In this document: positions 35,789 through 43,286 of the stretch, one piece after another
Layout: the number at the start of each line of letters is the position of its first letter
Position numbering within the stretch: the stretch's first letter is position 1
Assembly (NCBI RefSeq): GCF_004364155.1
Contig: NZ_SOAZ01000008.1
Location: 1-64,000 of the forward strand
Source of the DNA: Fonticella tunisiensis
GTDB taxonomy: Bacteria; Bacillota; Clostridia; Clostridiales; Caloramatoraceae
Length of the DNA stretch: 64,000 nucleotides
Reading direction: 5' to 3'
Notes under the pieces: model-generated
What the model was told of the DNA's origin: nothing
Database searches by the model: none
Seen by the model: the letters and a program-made list of their open reading frames with translations, nothing else
Made by a program: the position numbers and the translations under genes

Positions 35789-36964
35789 ATGAGTGATATT
35801 TTCGAGAAATGTTTCAATTATACTGATGCAAAAAAAGTGATGGAGGCTGGAGTTTATCCCTATTTCCATGCCCTTGATAGCGGACAGGACACTGAAGTTA
35901 TTATGAATGGTAAAAGAACGATAATGCTTGGTTCCAACAATTATCTGGGACTTACTTCAGATGAAAGAGTAAAGCGAGCTGCAATAAAGGCTGTTGAAAA
36001 GTTTGGTTCTGGCTGCTCCGGTTCAAGATTCTTAAACGGTACCCTAACACTACATAATGAACTTGAGAAACGTCTTGCAAAATTTGTAAAGAAGGAAGCT
36101 GCATTAACTTTTAGTACAGGCTTTCAGACAAATCTTGGGATAATATCTGCTATTGCAGGCAGAAACGATTATATCATTTCTGATAGAGGAAACCACGCCA
36201 GCCTTGTTGATGGATGCAGGCTCAGTTTTGCAAAGAATGTTAAATACAGGCACAACGACATGGTTGATCTTGAGAGAATACTTAAGTCAATACCAGATAA
36301 GTGCGGTAAGCTTATAGTGTTTGACGGAGTGTTCAGTATGGAAGGTGATATTGCCAACTTACCTGAAATAGTAAGGCTTGCTAAAAAGTATGGGGCGAGA
36401 ATTATGATCGATGATGCACATGGGTTTGGAGTTTTAGGAAAGCATGGAAGAGGAACAGCAGAGTATTTCGGCCTTGAAGATGAAGTGGATATTATAATGA
36501 GCACTTTTAGTAAGTCACTTGCCAGTCTTGGAGGTTTTATTGCAGCAAAGGAAGAAGTTATACATTATGTGAAACATGTTTCAAGGCCATTTATATTCAG
36601 TGCATCAATTCCTCCTGCAAATGCTGCAGCTGCCCTCGAAGCATTAAACATAATGGAATCAGAGCCAGAAAGAATCAAGAGGCTGTGGGAAGTTGCTGAT
36701 TATATGAGGGAAGGATTTAAATCGATAGGTATACCGATTGGAAATTCTCAAACTCCTATAATTCCTGTTATGACCTATGATGATTATAGAACCTTCAAGA
36801 TAGCCAGGGATTTACTGGATGAGGGTGTTTATGTGAACCCTGTTATATCCCCTGCAGTAAATAAGGGAGAGGCTCTTCTTAGAACGAGTTACACAGCAAC
36901 ACATACTAAGGAGCAGTTAGATTATGCCCTTGAAGCCTTTAAGAGAGTCTTCAGCCGCAATTAG
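35789..36964 (+). CDS. Alpha-oxoamine synthase family PLP enzyme (KBL/BioF/SPT-like)
   Basis: These enzymes condense an amino acid with an acyl-CoA and release CO2. Members include glycine C-acetyltransferase, BioF and serine palmitoyltransferase. The 391-residue product has [40 protein letters not shown] and the PLP lysine in [16 protein letters not shown] 35789 lies behind GGGAGTG; the longer frame needs an unsupported TTG. No biotin or threonine genes are nearby. The divergent SDR with a membrane-like tail makes a lipid role possible, but glycine C-acetyltransferase remains a fair alternative. Confidence 0.85.
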   Translation: MSDIFEKCFNYTDAKKVMEAGVYPYFHALDSGQDTEVIMNGKRTIMLGSNNYLGLTSDERVKRAAIKAVEKFGSGCSGSRFLNGTLTLHNELEKRLAKFVKKEAALTFSTGFQTNLGIISAIAGRNDYIISDRGNHASLVDGCRLSFAKNVKYRHNDMVDLERILKSIPDKCGKLIVFDGVFSMEGDIANLPEIVRLAKKYGARIMIDDAHGFGVLGKHGRGTAEYFGLEDEVDIIMSTFSKSLASLGGFIAAKEEVIHYVKHVSRPFIFSASIPPANAAAALEALNIMESEPERIKRLWEVADYMREGFKSIGIPIGNSQTPIIPVMTYDDYRTFKIARDLLDEGVYVNPVISPAVNKGEALLRTSYTATHTKEQLDYALEAFKRVFSRN

Positions 36965-36971
36965 TGCAAAA

Positions 36972-37012
36972 AAGGAGCTATTCACTCGTTAGGAGAGAAT
37001 AGCCCGTTTTTT
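36972..37012. terminator. Bidirectional terminator between the oxoamine synthase and DUF4397 genes
   Basis: GCTATTC-a-CTC pairs with GAG-GAATAGC around GTTAG-like loop bases, followed by CCCGTTTTTTT. The A-run at the left serves the opposite strand. Confidence 0.75.
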
Positions 37013-37695
37013 TATAATTTTAAATACGATATGCCATCCAGTGCTATCAAAGCTTGAAGAGGAGGATTACCTCCGGTAAAACCAACTGCATATATGGTGT
37101 AGTACCTATTTGGCTTTAGCCTTATATTTGGAACATGAAGCAGCGGTTTATTGCTTCCGGAAGGTCTGGCTTGAAGAGTATAGGTTCCTTCATCAACTGC
37201 AATATACTTTGTATATTCTTTAAACTCCACATTTTTAAATAGCCTGGTTCCGTCTGGCAGGGTTATGTCTACATTTGGTGTATCAGGAGAAAGGTGGGCA
37301 AAACGTATAAAGACTTTTCCCGGTATTGCCTTTGGTGGAACTTCAGGTATTATATATAAATTTATATTGGAAAGTTTGCCTCCGACTGCAACAGTAAAAG
37401 AGGATCTGGCTTTTATGTTAAGGCGAGTATTAATTACAGGATTATCTCTCTTTCCTGTCGGAAATATTTTAATATTATATGTTCCGGCAGTCACGGGAAG
37501 ATATTGCGTAAAACCCTTGAATGCCAGATTTGAAGCAATGAGTTTATCGTTTAAATAAGCATCTATATGAGGAGCGTCAGGCGAAGCATGGAGCAACCTC
37601 ATATAGGAAACATTTTTTTGTTCTCTGAAATAATCGCAATAAGTATTTTGATATGGATATTGATCATAATACACTTTACAGCACCTTTCAAACAT
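37012..37695 (-). CDS. DUF4397 two-repeat protein
   Basis: The 227-residue protein consists of two DUF4397 (beta-sandwich) repeats. The first starts YMRLLHASPDAPHIDAYLN and the second FIRFAHLSPDTPNVDITLP, with matching GTYNIKIFPTGKRDNP and GTYTLQARPSGSNKP segments. The N-terminus is Cys/Tyr-rich (CCKVYYDQYPYQNTYCDYF) and has no signal peptide. That is unusual for a family often predicted to be secreted, and could suit a spore-coat protein. Function is unknown. Confidence 0.8.
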   Translation of the reverse strand: MFERCCKVYYDQYPYQNTYCDYFREQKNVSYMRLLHASPDAPHIDAYLNDKLIASNLAFKGFTQYLPVTAGTYNIKIFPTGKRDNPVINTRLNIKARSSFTVAVGGKLSNINLYIIPEVPPKAIPGKVFIRFAHLSPDTPNVDITLPDGTRLFKNVEFKEYTKYIAVDEGTYTLQARPSGSNKPLLHVPNIRLKPNRYYTIYAVGFTGGNPPLQALIALDGISYLKL

Positions 37696-37756
37696 TACTT
37701 TAAAATCATTATATGAAGTGGATTTTTAATTTGTGAATAAGTTTGACGATAATTAT

Positions 37757-38494
37757 CTAAATTGCCATCAATTCATTCATAATCTTTTCCATCGTTTCAG
37801 CGAATGGACCGTGAATGATAATATCAGCTTGATCATCAAAGGGTGTGCTGCTCTTATTTATGATAATGAATTTATCACCTTTAAAATATTTTAAGAGGCC
37901 GGCCGCAGGATAAACTACAAGGCTTGAACCGGCTACTAATAATACATCAGCCCTCATAATGTGTTCCTTAGATTTTGAAAGAACATCCTGATCCAGGGGT
38001 TCCTCATAAAGAACTATATCAGGCCTTATTATACCTCCACAGCAACACAGTGGAACATTTTCAAAATCTTTTATATCATTATAACTATAGGCTTTGAAAC
38101 ATTTTGTACAATAGAACCTGTAAAGCGAACCGTGAAGTTCTAGAACTTTGTTGGAACCTGCTTTCTGATGAAGGCCGTCTATGTTTTGGGTTATTATTGT
38201 CTTTAATTTGCCAGCCCTTTCAAGCTCAGCAAGTATGATATGGCCCTTATTGGGTTTAACGTCCATATATTTTAGGATATTTTCCCTTAAGAAACTATAG
38301 AATATATTGGGCTTTTGATAAAAGAAAGAACGACTCAGAATCGTTTCAGGATCATAATGGAATTTCCTGCTGTATATGCCATTGCTGCTTCTGAAGTCAG
38401 GTATTCCGCATTCTGTTGAAACCCCAGCTCCTCCAAAAAATACTACGTATTTTCCGATTTTTATAGCCTGTGCTATGCTCCTGTATAAATTCAT
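37757..38494 (-). CDS. cobB: Sir2-family NAD-dependent protein deacylase
   Basis: Sirtuins remove acyl groups from lysines using NAD+. The 245-residue protein has GGAGVSTECGIPDFRS, TQNIDGLHQKAG, the catalytic histidine in ELHGSL, two zinc cysteine pairs (CTKC and CCCG), and VAGSSLVVYPAAGL. The start follows GGGGTG. No linked acetyltransferase or acs gene is present, so targets are unknown. Confidence 0.93.
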   Translation of the reverse strand: MNLYRSIAQAIKIGKYVVFFGGAGVSTECGIPDFRSSNGIYSRKFHYDPETILSRSFFYQKPNIFYSFLRENILKYMDVKPNKGHIILAELERAGKLKTIITQNIDGLHQKAGSNKVLELHGSLYRFYCTKCFKAYSYNDIKDFENVPLCCCGGIIRPDIVLYEEPLDQDVLSKSKEHIMRADVLLVAGSSLVVYPAAGLLKYFKGDKFIIINKSSTPFDDQADIIIHGPFAETMEKIMNELMAI

Positions 38495-38583
38495 ATTAAC
38501 ACCCCGTTTATACTATTGAAGTATAAATACTGCTTTTTTCAGTTTAAGGTTAGCAAAGAATAAAGCTTTGTAAGAAACTGATT

Positions 38584-38610
38584 AAAAAACCTCGGGTATA
38601 ACTCCCAGGG
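38584..38610 (-). terminator. Terminator after the small membrane protein gene
   Basis: On the minus strand CCTGGG-agttata-CCC-g-AGG is followed by TTTTTTAATC. Confidence 0.6.
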
Positions 38611-38693
38611 CGATAGAATCGGATCTCCTTATATATTATATTACAGAGAGGGAAAAATAAAAATAATTAAATGCTTATAAAGTAAAAATTTAA

Positions 38694-39062
38694 CTATGCA
38701 AATACTTCGTGTCTAAACCAGTAGACAATATATGTTATTCCTGATAAAACGATAGGAAAAGTAAAAATGAGATTCATTAATAGATTTTGGGTTGTAGTTA
38801 GATATTTTAAACAATAATAAGATATTATTATTCCTTCAGAAATTAAAAGAATACCTCCTTTGAATGGCTTTTTTGACGCAACCAAGTAGCTTGCCATTAC
38901 AACTGAAGGAGGTGTTAAAACAGCGGTATAGTTGTACCAGCTTCCTGATGTTAAATAGCATATTGATACGCCGAGTGCAGTCCAAAGCAGTACAGGAATA
39001 TGTACAAAATAGAAGCAAATATTTTTAGAAGAATATTTCGACAAAACATGTATAATCTTCAT
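38694..39062 (-). CDS. Small polytopic membrane protein, unknown
   Basis: The 122-residue product has about four hydrophobic helices (around 18-38, 42-62, 68-86 and 95-117) and a short amphipathic N-terminus. ATG 39062 follows GGGTGA by six bases, and a terminator lies downstream, so the gene is credible. I recognise no family. It might be a subunit or accessory of a transporter, but nothing adjacent supports that. Confidence 0.6.
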   Translation of the reverse strand: MKIIHVLSKYSSKNICFYFVHIPVLLWTALGVSICYLTSGSWYNYTAVLTPPSVVMASYLVASKKPFKGGILLISEGIIISYYCLKYLTTTQNLLMNLIFTFPIVLSGITYIVYWFRHEVFA

Positions 39063-39300
39063 TTTCACTCACCCTTATGAATATATTAATTAAAATTATA
39101 AGGAAAATATTAACAATATCAAGAAATAAGTTTCGATAAATTCTTACTTGTATTTACTAATTATTTAGAGGGATGACAGGGATTTATATAATACAAGAGA
39201 TAGATTATGCAGAAATATTATAATGAAAAAATATGTCGAAAGAATTTTTTGATGTTGTTGTATAAACTTAGTTAGAAGTGGAGATATTACATAATGGAAG
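39063..39300. other. AT-rich spacer
   Basis: This part of the 39063-39731 intergenic region shows no gene, terminator or leader that I can support. The rest of the region is described in the separate repeat and RNA entries. Confidence 0.3.
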
Positions 39301-39415
39301 CTCAAGGAACCCACCTTGAGATGGAAACGGAAGTTTCCATAAACAGAACCCCCCATCCCCCTTAGGGTTCGAATTTCTGGCAGGAGTCGGAAATTCGAAC
39401 CTCCTTTTATTTTAA
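39301..39415 (+). ncRNA. Three-hairpin structured element ending in a terminator-like stem
   Basis: Three perfect hairpins follow one another: CTCAAGG/CCTTGAG (39301-39320), then ATGGAAAC-GGAA-GTTTCCAT (39321-39340), whose loop is a GNRA tetraloop. A C-rich linker follows, then GGTTCGAATTTC/GAAATTCGAACC (39366-39401) followed by TCCTTTTATTTT. The order hairpin, tetraloop hairpin, terminator resembles a small RNA or leader. The next gene on this strand is 2 kb away. It could also be the end of a mobile element, given the adjoining repeats. Confidence 0.45.
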
Positions 39416-39435
39416 ATAGATAATTTAATCCCTTG

Positions 39436-39464
39436 TGCTATTTTGAAAAGCCCATTGGAATAAA
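39436..39464 (+). repeat. Dispersed 29-base repeat (copy of 31975-32003)
   Basis: Matches 31975-32003 at 25 of 29 positions, including GCCCATTGGAAT. It lies 30 bases before the longer dispersed repeat at 39494. Confidence 0.5.
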
Positions 39465-39493
39465 GGCACAAAATATCTACAGGTAGGCGCTGC

Positions 39494-39635
39494 GATAAAA
39501 AATATATTATTCTCAGAACTACGCTTGCACACAGAGGTTCTAAAGCTCGGTATTTGAAAAATCAAGAACTTTCGTTAAACTCGCCTTGCTTAAGTCACGA
39601 AAGTTCAAGGATAAATCGGCACAACAGGTTAAGCA
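39494..39635 (+). repeat. Dispersed repeat, long copy with internal hairpin
   Basis: Its ends match the short copy at 20718-20779 (GATAAAAAA, ACTACGCTTGCA and AAATCGGCACAACAGGTTA). About 85 bases between them are unique to this copy and contain a perfect 10-bp hairpin, GAACTTTCGT with ACGAAAGTTC. The layout suggests a small non-autonomous element, with the shorter copy an internal deletion. Confidence 0.5.
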
Positions 39636-39640
39636 TATAA

Positions 39641-39722
39641 AAAAGAGGATGTTTAAAAAGATGGAGGCTTTGATTGCTTTTTATACTATGCTGCATATTT
39701 AAAAGCCTTTAATACATCCTCT
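39641..39722 (-). terminator. Two-tier terminator after the FG-GAP-like pair
   Basis: On the minus strand AAAGAGGATG pairs with CATCCTCTTT, and AGGCTTT with AAAGCCT inside, followed by TTTTTATATG. It lies directly after the lipoprotein stop codon. Confidence 0.7.
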
Positions 39723-39731
39723 TTATTTATT

Positions 39732-40403
39732 CTATGGATTTGTATCTAATGATGAAATTTTGATATCCATGAAATCGATTTTTCCAGAACTATCAATTTT
39801 GTATATTATTGTAAGTATGAAAAGGGTACAGTTTTCGCTTGATGTTATGGAACCTTCGCTAATGAAATATATGTTTGATCCTGAATAGTCAAAATCGGTA
39901 GAATAAAAATTTAAGTACAGCTTATCGCTTGTTTCAATTTCTTTACGAAGATTTCCACATTCTATAACATATCCTCTTTTAGTTTGCTTAAACTCAACCG
40001 CTTCTGAAAATATTTCAGGTGATAGCAATTCGTAGAGGAACCCGTCATTAAAAGAGAAAGCATAAACTTTTTTGATGCAGTCGTCAATAGTGTAAAGTAA
40101 AATTTCTTCACGATTATCCATGTCGATATCCACTGCATATGTGGTACAGTTATTAAATCTCTTGTTTAACTTTATTACATAGTTTTTGCTATCATCATCA
40201 ATTACTTTGAGCATTGGTATACCTGTTTTGTCATAGAACACATAAAAGTTTTCGTTTTTTTCGTCACCGTCAAAATCTCCTGGAACTCTATATAAAAGAT
40301 TTTCTTTATACACTTCTTTATGATCATCTTTTTCAATAAGGTTTGATTTGCTGCAACTCGTCAAAAGGATCGCCAATATAAAAACTGCAAATACTTTCTG
40401 CAT
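39732..40403 (-). CDS. Lipoprotein with degenerate FG-GAP/VCBS-like repeats
   Basis: The 223-residue protein has a lipoprotein signal (hydrophobic residues 3-14, lipobox LLTSC). Acidic Asp-rich motifs follow: PGDFDGDEKNENFYVFYDK and DIDMDNREEILLY. These are calcium-binding beta-propeller-type repeats found in surface proteins. GGAGG precedes the ATG. It follows a membrane-anchored paralogue with a 41-base gap, and the two probably act together on the cell surface. No enzyme domain is visible. Confidence 0.7.
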   Translation of the reverse strand: MQKVFAVFILAILLTSCSKSNLIEKDDHKEVYKENLLYRVPGDFDGDEKNENFYVFYDKTGIPMLKVIDDDSKNYVIKLNKRFNNCTTYAVDIDMDNREEILLYTIDDCIKKVYAFSFNDGFLYELLSPEIFSEAVEFKQTKRGYVIECGNLRKEIETSDKLYLNFYSTDFDYSGSNIYFISEGSITSSENCTLFILTIIYKIDSSGKIDFMDIKISSLDTNP

Positions 40404-40444
40404 AGGAAGACCTCCTCAGGATAGTATTTGCAATTTTTATATAT

Positions 40445-41335
40445 TTATTTCGTTCTAGATATATTTGTAATTGTATATTCTGGGGATTTATTATCAAATT
40501 TTGTTAGATTCATAGTTACAAGGTACATACCAATATCCTTTTCATTTCCGTTTGATATGTTCGTTCTAACGAAATATGTGCATTGGGAGGGAATTGTATA
40601 TTTAGTATATTTAACTTCCCTTAGTTTAGAATCAAGGAATGTACCTTTTAAAACCTTTGAAAGATATTTATCGTCTACGTTAGATTTAAAGGCCGTCTGA
40701 TCCTTTGCCTCTACAAAATCTATAAAGGATGCTAAAGCCTCTCTACCAAGAGTTAGTGAAGAAGCTGGGGTTATTAAATTGAATCTTGAATTATAATAAG
40801 TATACTTTATACTGTCCTTCTCTTTGGAACCCAAAATTATTATATCGCTGTTGTCAACGGGATTTTTAATATTACCAAAAATTGAATATCTTCCTGAAAA
40901 AATCCTGGAAATTTTATCATTTTCATACTTGTAAACGTGGAGTAAGGGTCCATTAGAATCAGACGATTGGAGGATAATCTCTGGCTTATTATCACTGTTT
41001 ATGTCCCTTGCTTCTACTATCATGGGCCATTCGTCTGAATAGAACCCAAAGGTAGGAATTTCTTTATCGTCAGGAACCAGAGAATAGCTGCGCCCATCTT
41101 TCATGATAATATCAACAGAGTATTCTTTAGTCTTTTCATCGATTTTAGTAATTATTGTATCCATTTTACCATCATTGTTGATATCAACCTTCTGTGATTT
41201 TGTTTTGTTTATAACGTTCATAGTATCTTTCGTTTTCAGACTTATCAGTAGTATAGCAGCAATAATAACAATTGCGAGAATGATTGCAGTCCAGATTAGC
41301 TGTTGCTTTTTTATGATGTATATTCTTAACTTCAT
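40445..41335 (-). CDS. Membrane-anchored FG-GAP/VCBS-like protein
   Basis: The 296-residue protein has one N-terminal helix (about 13-33) and an outer domain. The repeats are VDINNDGKMDTIITKID and ARDINSDNKPEIILQ, each with the D-x-N-x-D-x-x-x-E/D calcium-loop pattern. A C-terminal domain of about 100 residues is less clear (FIDFVEAKDQTAFKSNVDD onward). GGAGGTG precedes the ATG. It shares a transcript with the lipoprotein paralogue downstream and diverges from a solute-binding lipoprotein. Function is unknown. Confidence 0.7.
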   Translation of the reverse strand: MKLRIYIIKKQQLIWTAIILAIVIIAAILLISLKTKDTMNVINKTKSQKVDINNDGKMDTIITKIDEKTKEYSVDIIMKDGRSYSLVPDDKEIPTFGFYSDEWPMIVEARDINSDNKPEIILQSSDSNGPLLHVYKYENDKISRIFSGRYSIFGNIKNPVDNSDIIILGSKEKDSIKYTYYNSRFNLITPASSLTLGREALASFIDFVEAKDQTAFKSNVDDKYLSKVLKGTFLDSKLREVKYTKYTIPSQCTYFVRTNISNGNEKDIGMYLVTMNLTKFDNKSPEYTITNISRTK

Positions 41336-41530
41336 TGTTTCACCTCCACTAAATTATATGTTGCATTATAAAAAAATATTTGTGGGAAAATAAAATTAAT
41401 TAGTTTTTAGGAATTTATTGCGACGGTTTGCTATCCTAAAATTCCGGATATTTGTATAAAAATAGTGAAGAATAAAATAAAAAAGTATATAATTAAAATG
41501 TTAGTTATGCTGGAAGATGGAGGGAGATTT

Positions 41531-42784
41531 ATGAAAAAGCACATATCGTTTTGGCTCGTATTAATTTTGTTTATATCAATGGGTCTTTATGGCTGCAGTA
41601 GTGCTGATAATAAAAAGCAGATGACAACCATAAAACTGGCCACTTTTTATTCCTCTAACGAGCAGGGAGAGATTTATAAAACCCTGGCCAGAGAGTATGA
41701 AAAAAACAATAAGAATGTTAAAGTTGAAGTTATAACTGACTTTGGCGATGATGAGAAGATAAAGGAGGCACTTACTAAAGAAGGAGATTTCAGTTTAATA
41801 GGTGTTACAAGGCAGCAGCTTATTGAATACGCTAAGTCCGGGCTTATAAGGGACATAACCAGTTTTGTTGATGAAAAAGGTTTGAATGATAAGCTTTATA
41901 AAATAAGTACCGCCTATGGAAAATACAATGGAAAGATCTACGGTATTGGAGATTTGCCAATGACTATAGAGTGGTTTTATAATCCCGATATTTTTAATAA
42001 ATATGGTATTAAGGAACCTAAGACCCTGGATGAGTTAATAAGTGCATGCAGTATACTTAAGAAGAACAATGTTATACCAATTAGCATTGGTGCAATGGAT
42101 GGATGGACGTTATCAACGCTTTTCGGTATGATAACTGCTCAAACAACTGGTGTAAAGGACCTTACTTCATACTATGGTTCCGATGCAGCATCTTTTAAAA
42201 AGCTTCCGGGAATTGATGAGGCCTTTAAAATATATGGCAAAATTGTTGCATCCTGTATCCCAAAGGAGAGTGCAGACATAAATTATGCTGCCAGCATAGA
42301 TGATTTTGTAAAGGGTAAAGCGGCTATACTCCCTGCCGGTTCATGGGCAACTCTGGCAATAGAAGAAAAAAAACCTGCAAATTTTAATTATAAGGTTTTT
42401 CAAACGGAGGTTGATTTTGTCAACAATCCTGTCTCAAGGTATAGTGCAACTGCTGGACAGATACTTGTTATACCAAATAATGCCAAACATTCAAAGGAAG
42501 CTCAGGATTTTATTGAATTCCTTTTAAGTGAACAGGGTCAGAAGGCCTTTATTGAAAAGGGATATATATCACCACTAATTTCAGCAAATAATAGGGATAA
42601 AGAATTGAAAAACCAGATAATGACCCATCTTGAAATGACTAATGATGATTCAGTAATGATAATAGATAACATGGACAGAAAAATGGGTGACAGCCTTACA
42701 AGGGTGCTTCAGGATATTCAGGAGGGTAGGGTAAATCCTTCTGAGGGATGGAGTAGAGTTTTAAAATTAACTTTTCAGCAGTAA
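41531..42784 (+). CDS. ABC-type extracellular solute-binding lipoprotein (carbohydrate type), orphan
   Basis: The 417-residue product is a family-1-like substrate-binding protein. It has a signal with lipobox LYGC, an N-lobe starting TTIKLATFYSSNEQGEIYKTLAREYEK, and the family feature AAILPAGSWATLAIEE followed by HSKEAQDFIEFLLSEQGQKAF. ATG 41531 follows GGAGGGAG. No permease or ATPase genes adjoin it, so it would have to use components encoded elsewhere or act as a sensor. Sugar specificity is not determinable. Confidence 0.85.
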   Translation: MKKHISFWLVLILFISMGLYGCSSADNKKQMTTIKLATFYSSNEQGEIYKTLAREYEKNNKNVKVEVITDFGDDEKIKEALTKEGDFSLIGVTRQQLIEYAKSGLIRDITSFVDEKGLNDKLYKISTAYGKYNGKIYGIGDLPMTIEWFYNPDIFNKYGIKEPKTLDELISACSILKKNNVIPISIGAMDGWTLSTLFGMITAQTTGVKDLTSYYGSDAASFKKLPGIDEAFKIYGKIVASCIPKESADINYAASIDDFVKGKAAILPAGSWATLAIEEKKPANFNYKVFQTEVDFVNNPVSRYSATAGQILVIPNNAKHSKEAQDFIEFLLSEQGQKAFIEKGYISPLISANNRDKELKNQIMTHLEMTNDDSVMIIDNMDRKMGDSLTRVLQDIQEGRVNPSEGWSRVLKLTFQQ

Positions 42785-42786
42785 AC

Positions 42787-42819
42787 AAAAAGGAAGGAAG
42801 ATCATCTTCCTTCCTTTTG
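42787..42819. terminator. Bidirectional terminator between the solute-binding protein and PerR genes
   Basis: AAAAGGAAGGAAGAT pairs with ATCTTCCTTCCTTTT over 15 bp with almost no loop. It overlaps the 3' end of the PerR gene. Confidence 0.8.
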
Positions 42820-43221
42820 ACATTCAGGACAAATCCCATAGAAGAACAGCTTGCTGTCTTCAATTATATAATCGGTTAACTTTTGAGCTTCCTCGTTAAT
42901 GAAGGTGAAATTATAGTTCTCTATATCATCCACTCTACTGCATGATCTACATATTAAATGTGGATGTGTATCCACATTAGCATCATATCTAAAATTATCT
43001 TCACCTACATTTATTTCCTTAACAAGACCGATTTCAATAAGTGTTCTTAAGGTTTTATATACAGTAGCAAGGCTCATGGTAGGATAATTTACTTTAAGAT
43101 CTTCATATATAGTTTCTGCTGATGGATGAGATTTAGTGGATTTTAAATACTTATAAATGGCATATCGCTGAGGAGTTACTTTTAAGCTTTTTTCTTTGAA
43201 CAATGAGTTCAATTGTTCCAT
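42802..43221 (-). CDS. perR: Fur-family regulator, PerR-like
   Basis: The 139-residue protein has the winged helix KVTPQRYAIYKYLKSTKSHPSAETIY, the recognition part SLATVYKTLRTLIEIGLV, the regulatory metal site DTHPHLICRSC, and two structural zinc cysteine pairs (CRSC and CPEC). PerR senses peroxide through iron-catalysed oxidation of its histidine ligands. Fur or Zur cannot be wholly excluded. ATG 43221 follows GGATGGTG. An AT-rich site resembling a Per box lies just upstream, suggesting self-regulation. It follows a membrane protein gene with a 65-base gap. Confidence 0.85.
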   Translation of the reverse strand: MEQLNSLFKEKSLKVTPQRYAIYKYLKSTKSHPSAETIYEDLKVNYPTMSLATVYKTLRTLIEIGLVKEINVGEDNFRYDANVDTHPHLICRSCSRVDDIENYNFTFINEEAQKLTDYIIEDSKLFFYGICPECQKEGR

Positions 43222-43240
43222 ATGAACACCATCCTTAAAG

Positions 43241-43255
43241 AGATAATTATTATTT
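43241..43255 (-). promoter_or_regulatory. Candidate Per box
   Basis: AGATAATTATTATTT matches the TTATAATNATTATAA consensus at 11 of 15 positions. It lies about 20 bases before the PerR start codon. AT-rich background makes chance matches likely. Confidence 0.3.
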
Positions 43256-43286
43256 ACTAACAGTTTATTGGAGTTAATAAAAATTG

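Noticed and set aside
39165-39356. 63-codon minus-strand ORF in the repeat-rich intergenic region
   Set aside because: It crosses the hairpin cluster and has no supported start. Better explained as structured non-coding DNA.
39364-39402. GGTTCGAATT resembling a tRNA T-arm
   Set aside because: The sequence pairs with its own complement as a 12-bp stem, and no acceptor, D or anticodon arms are present. Not a tRNA.
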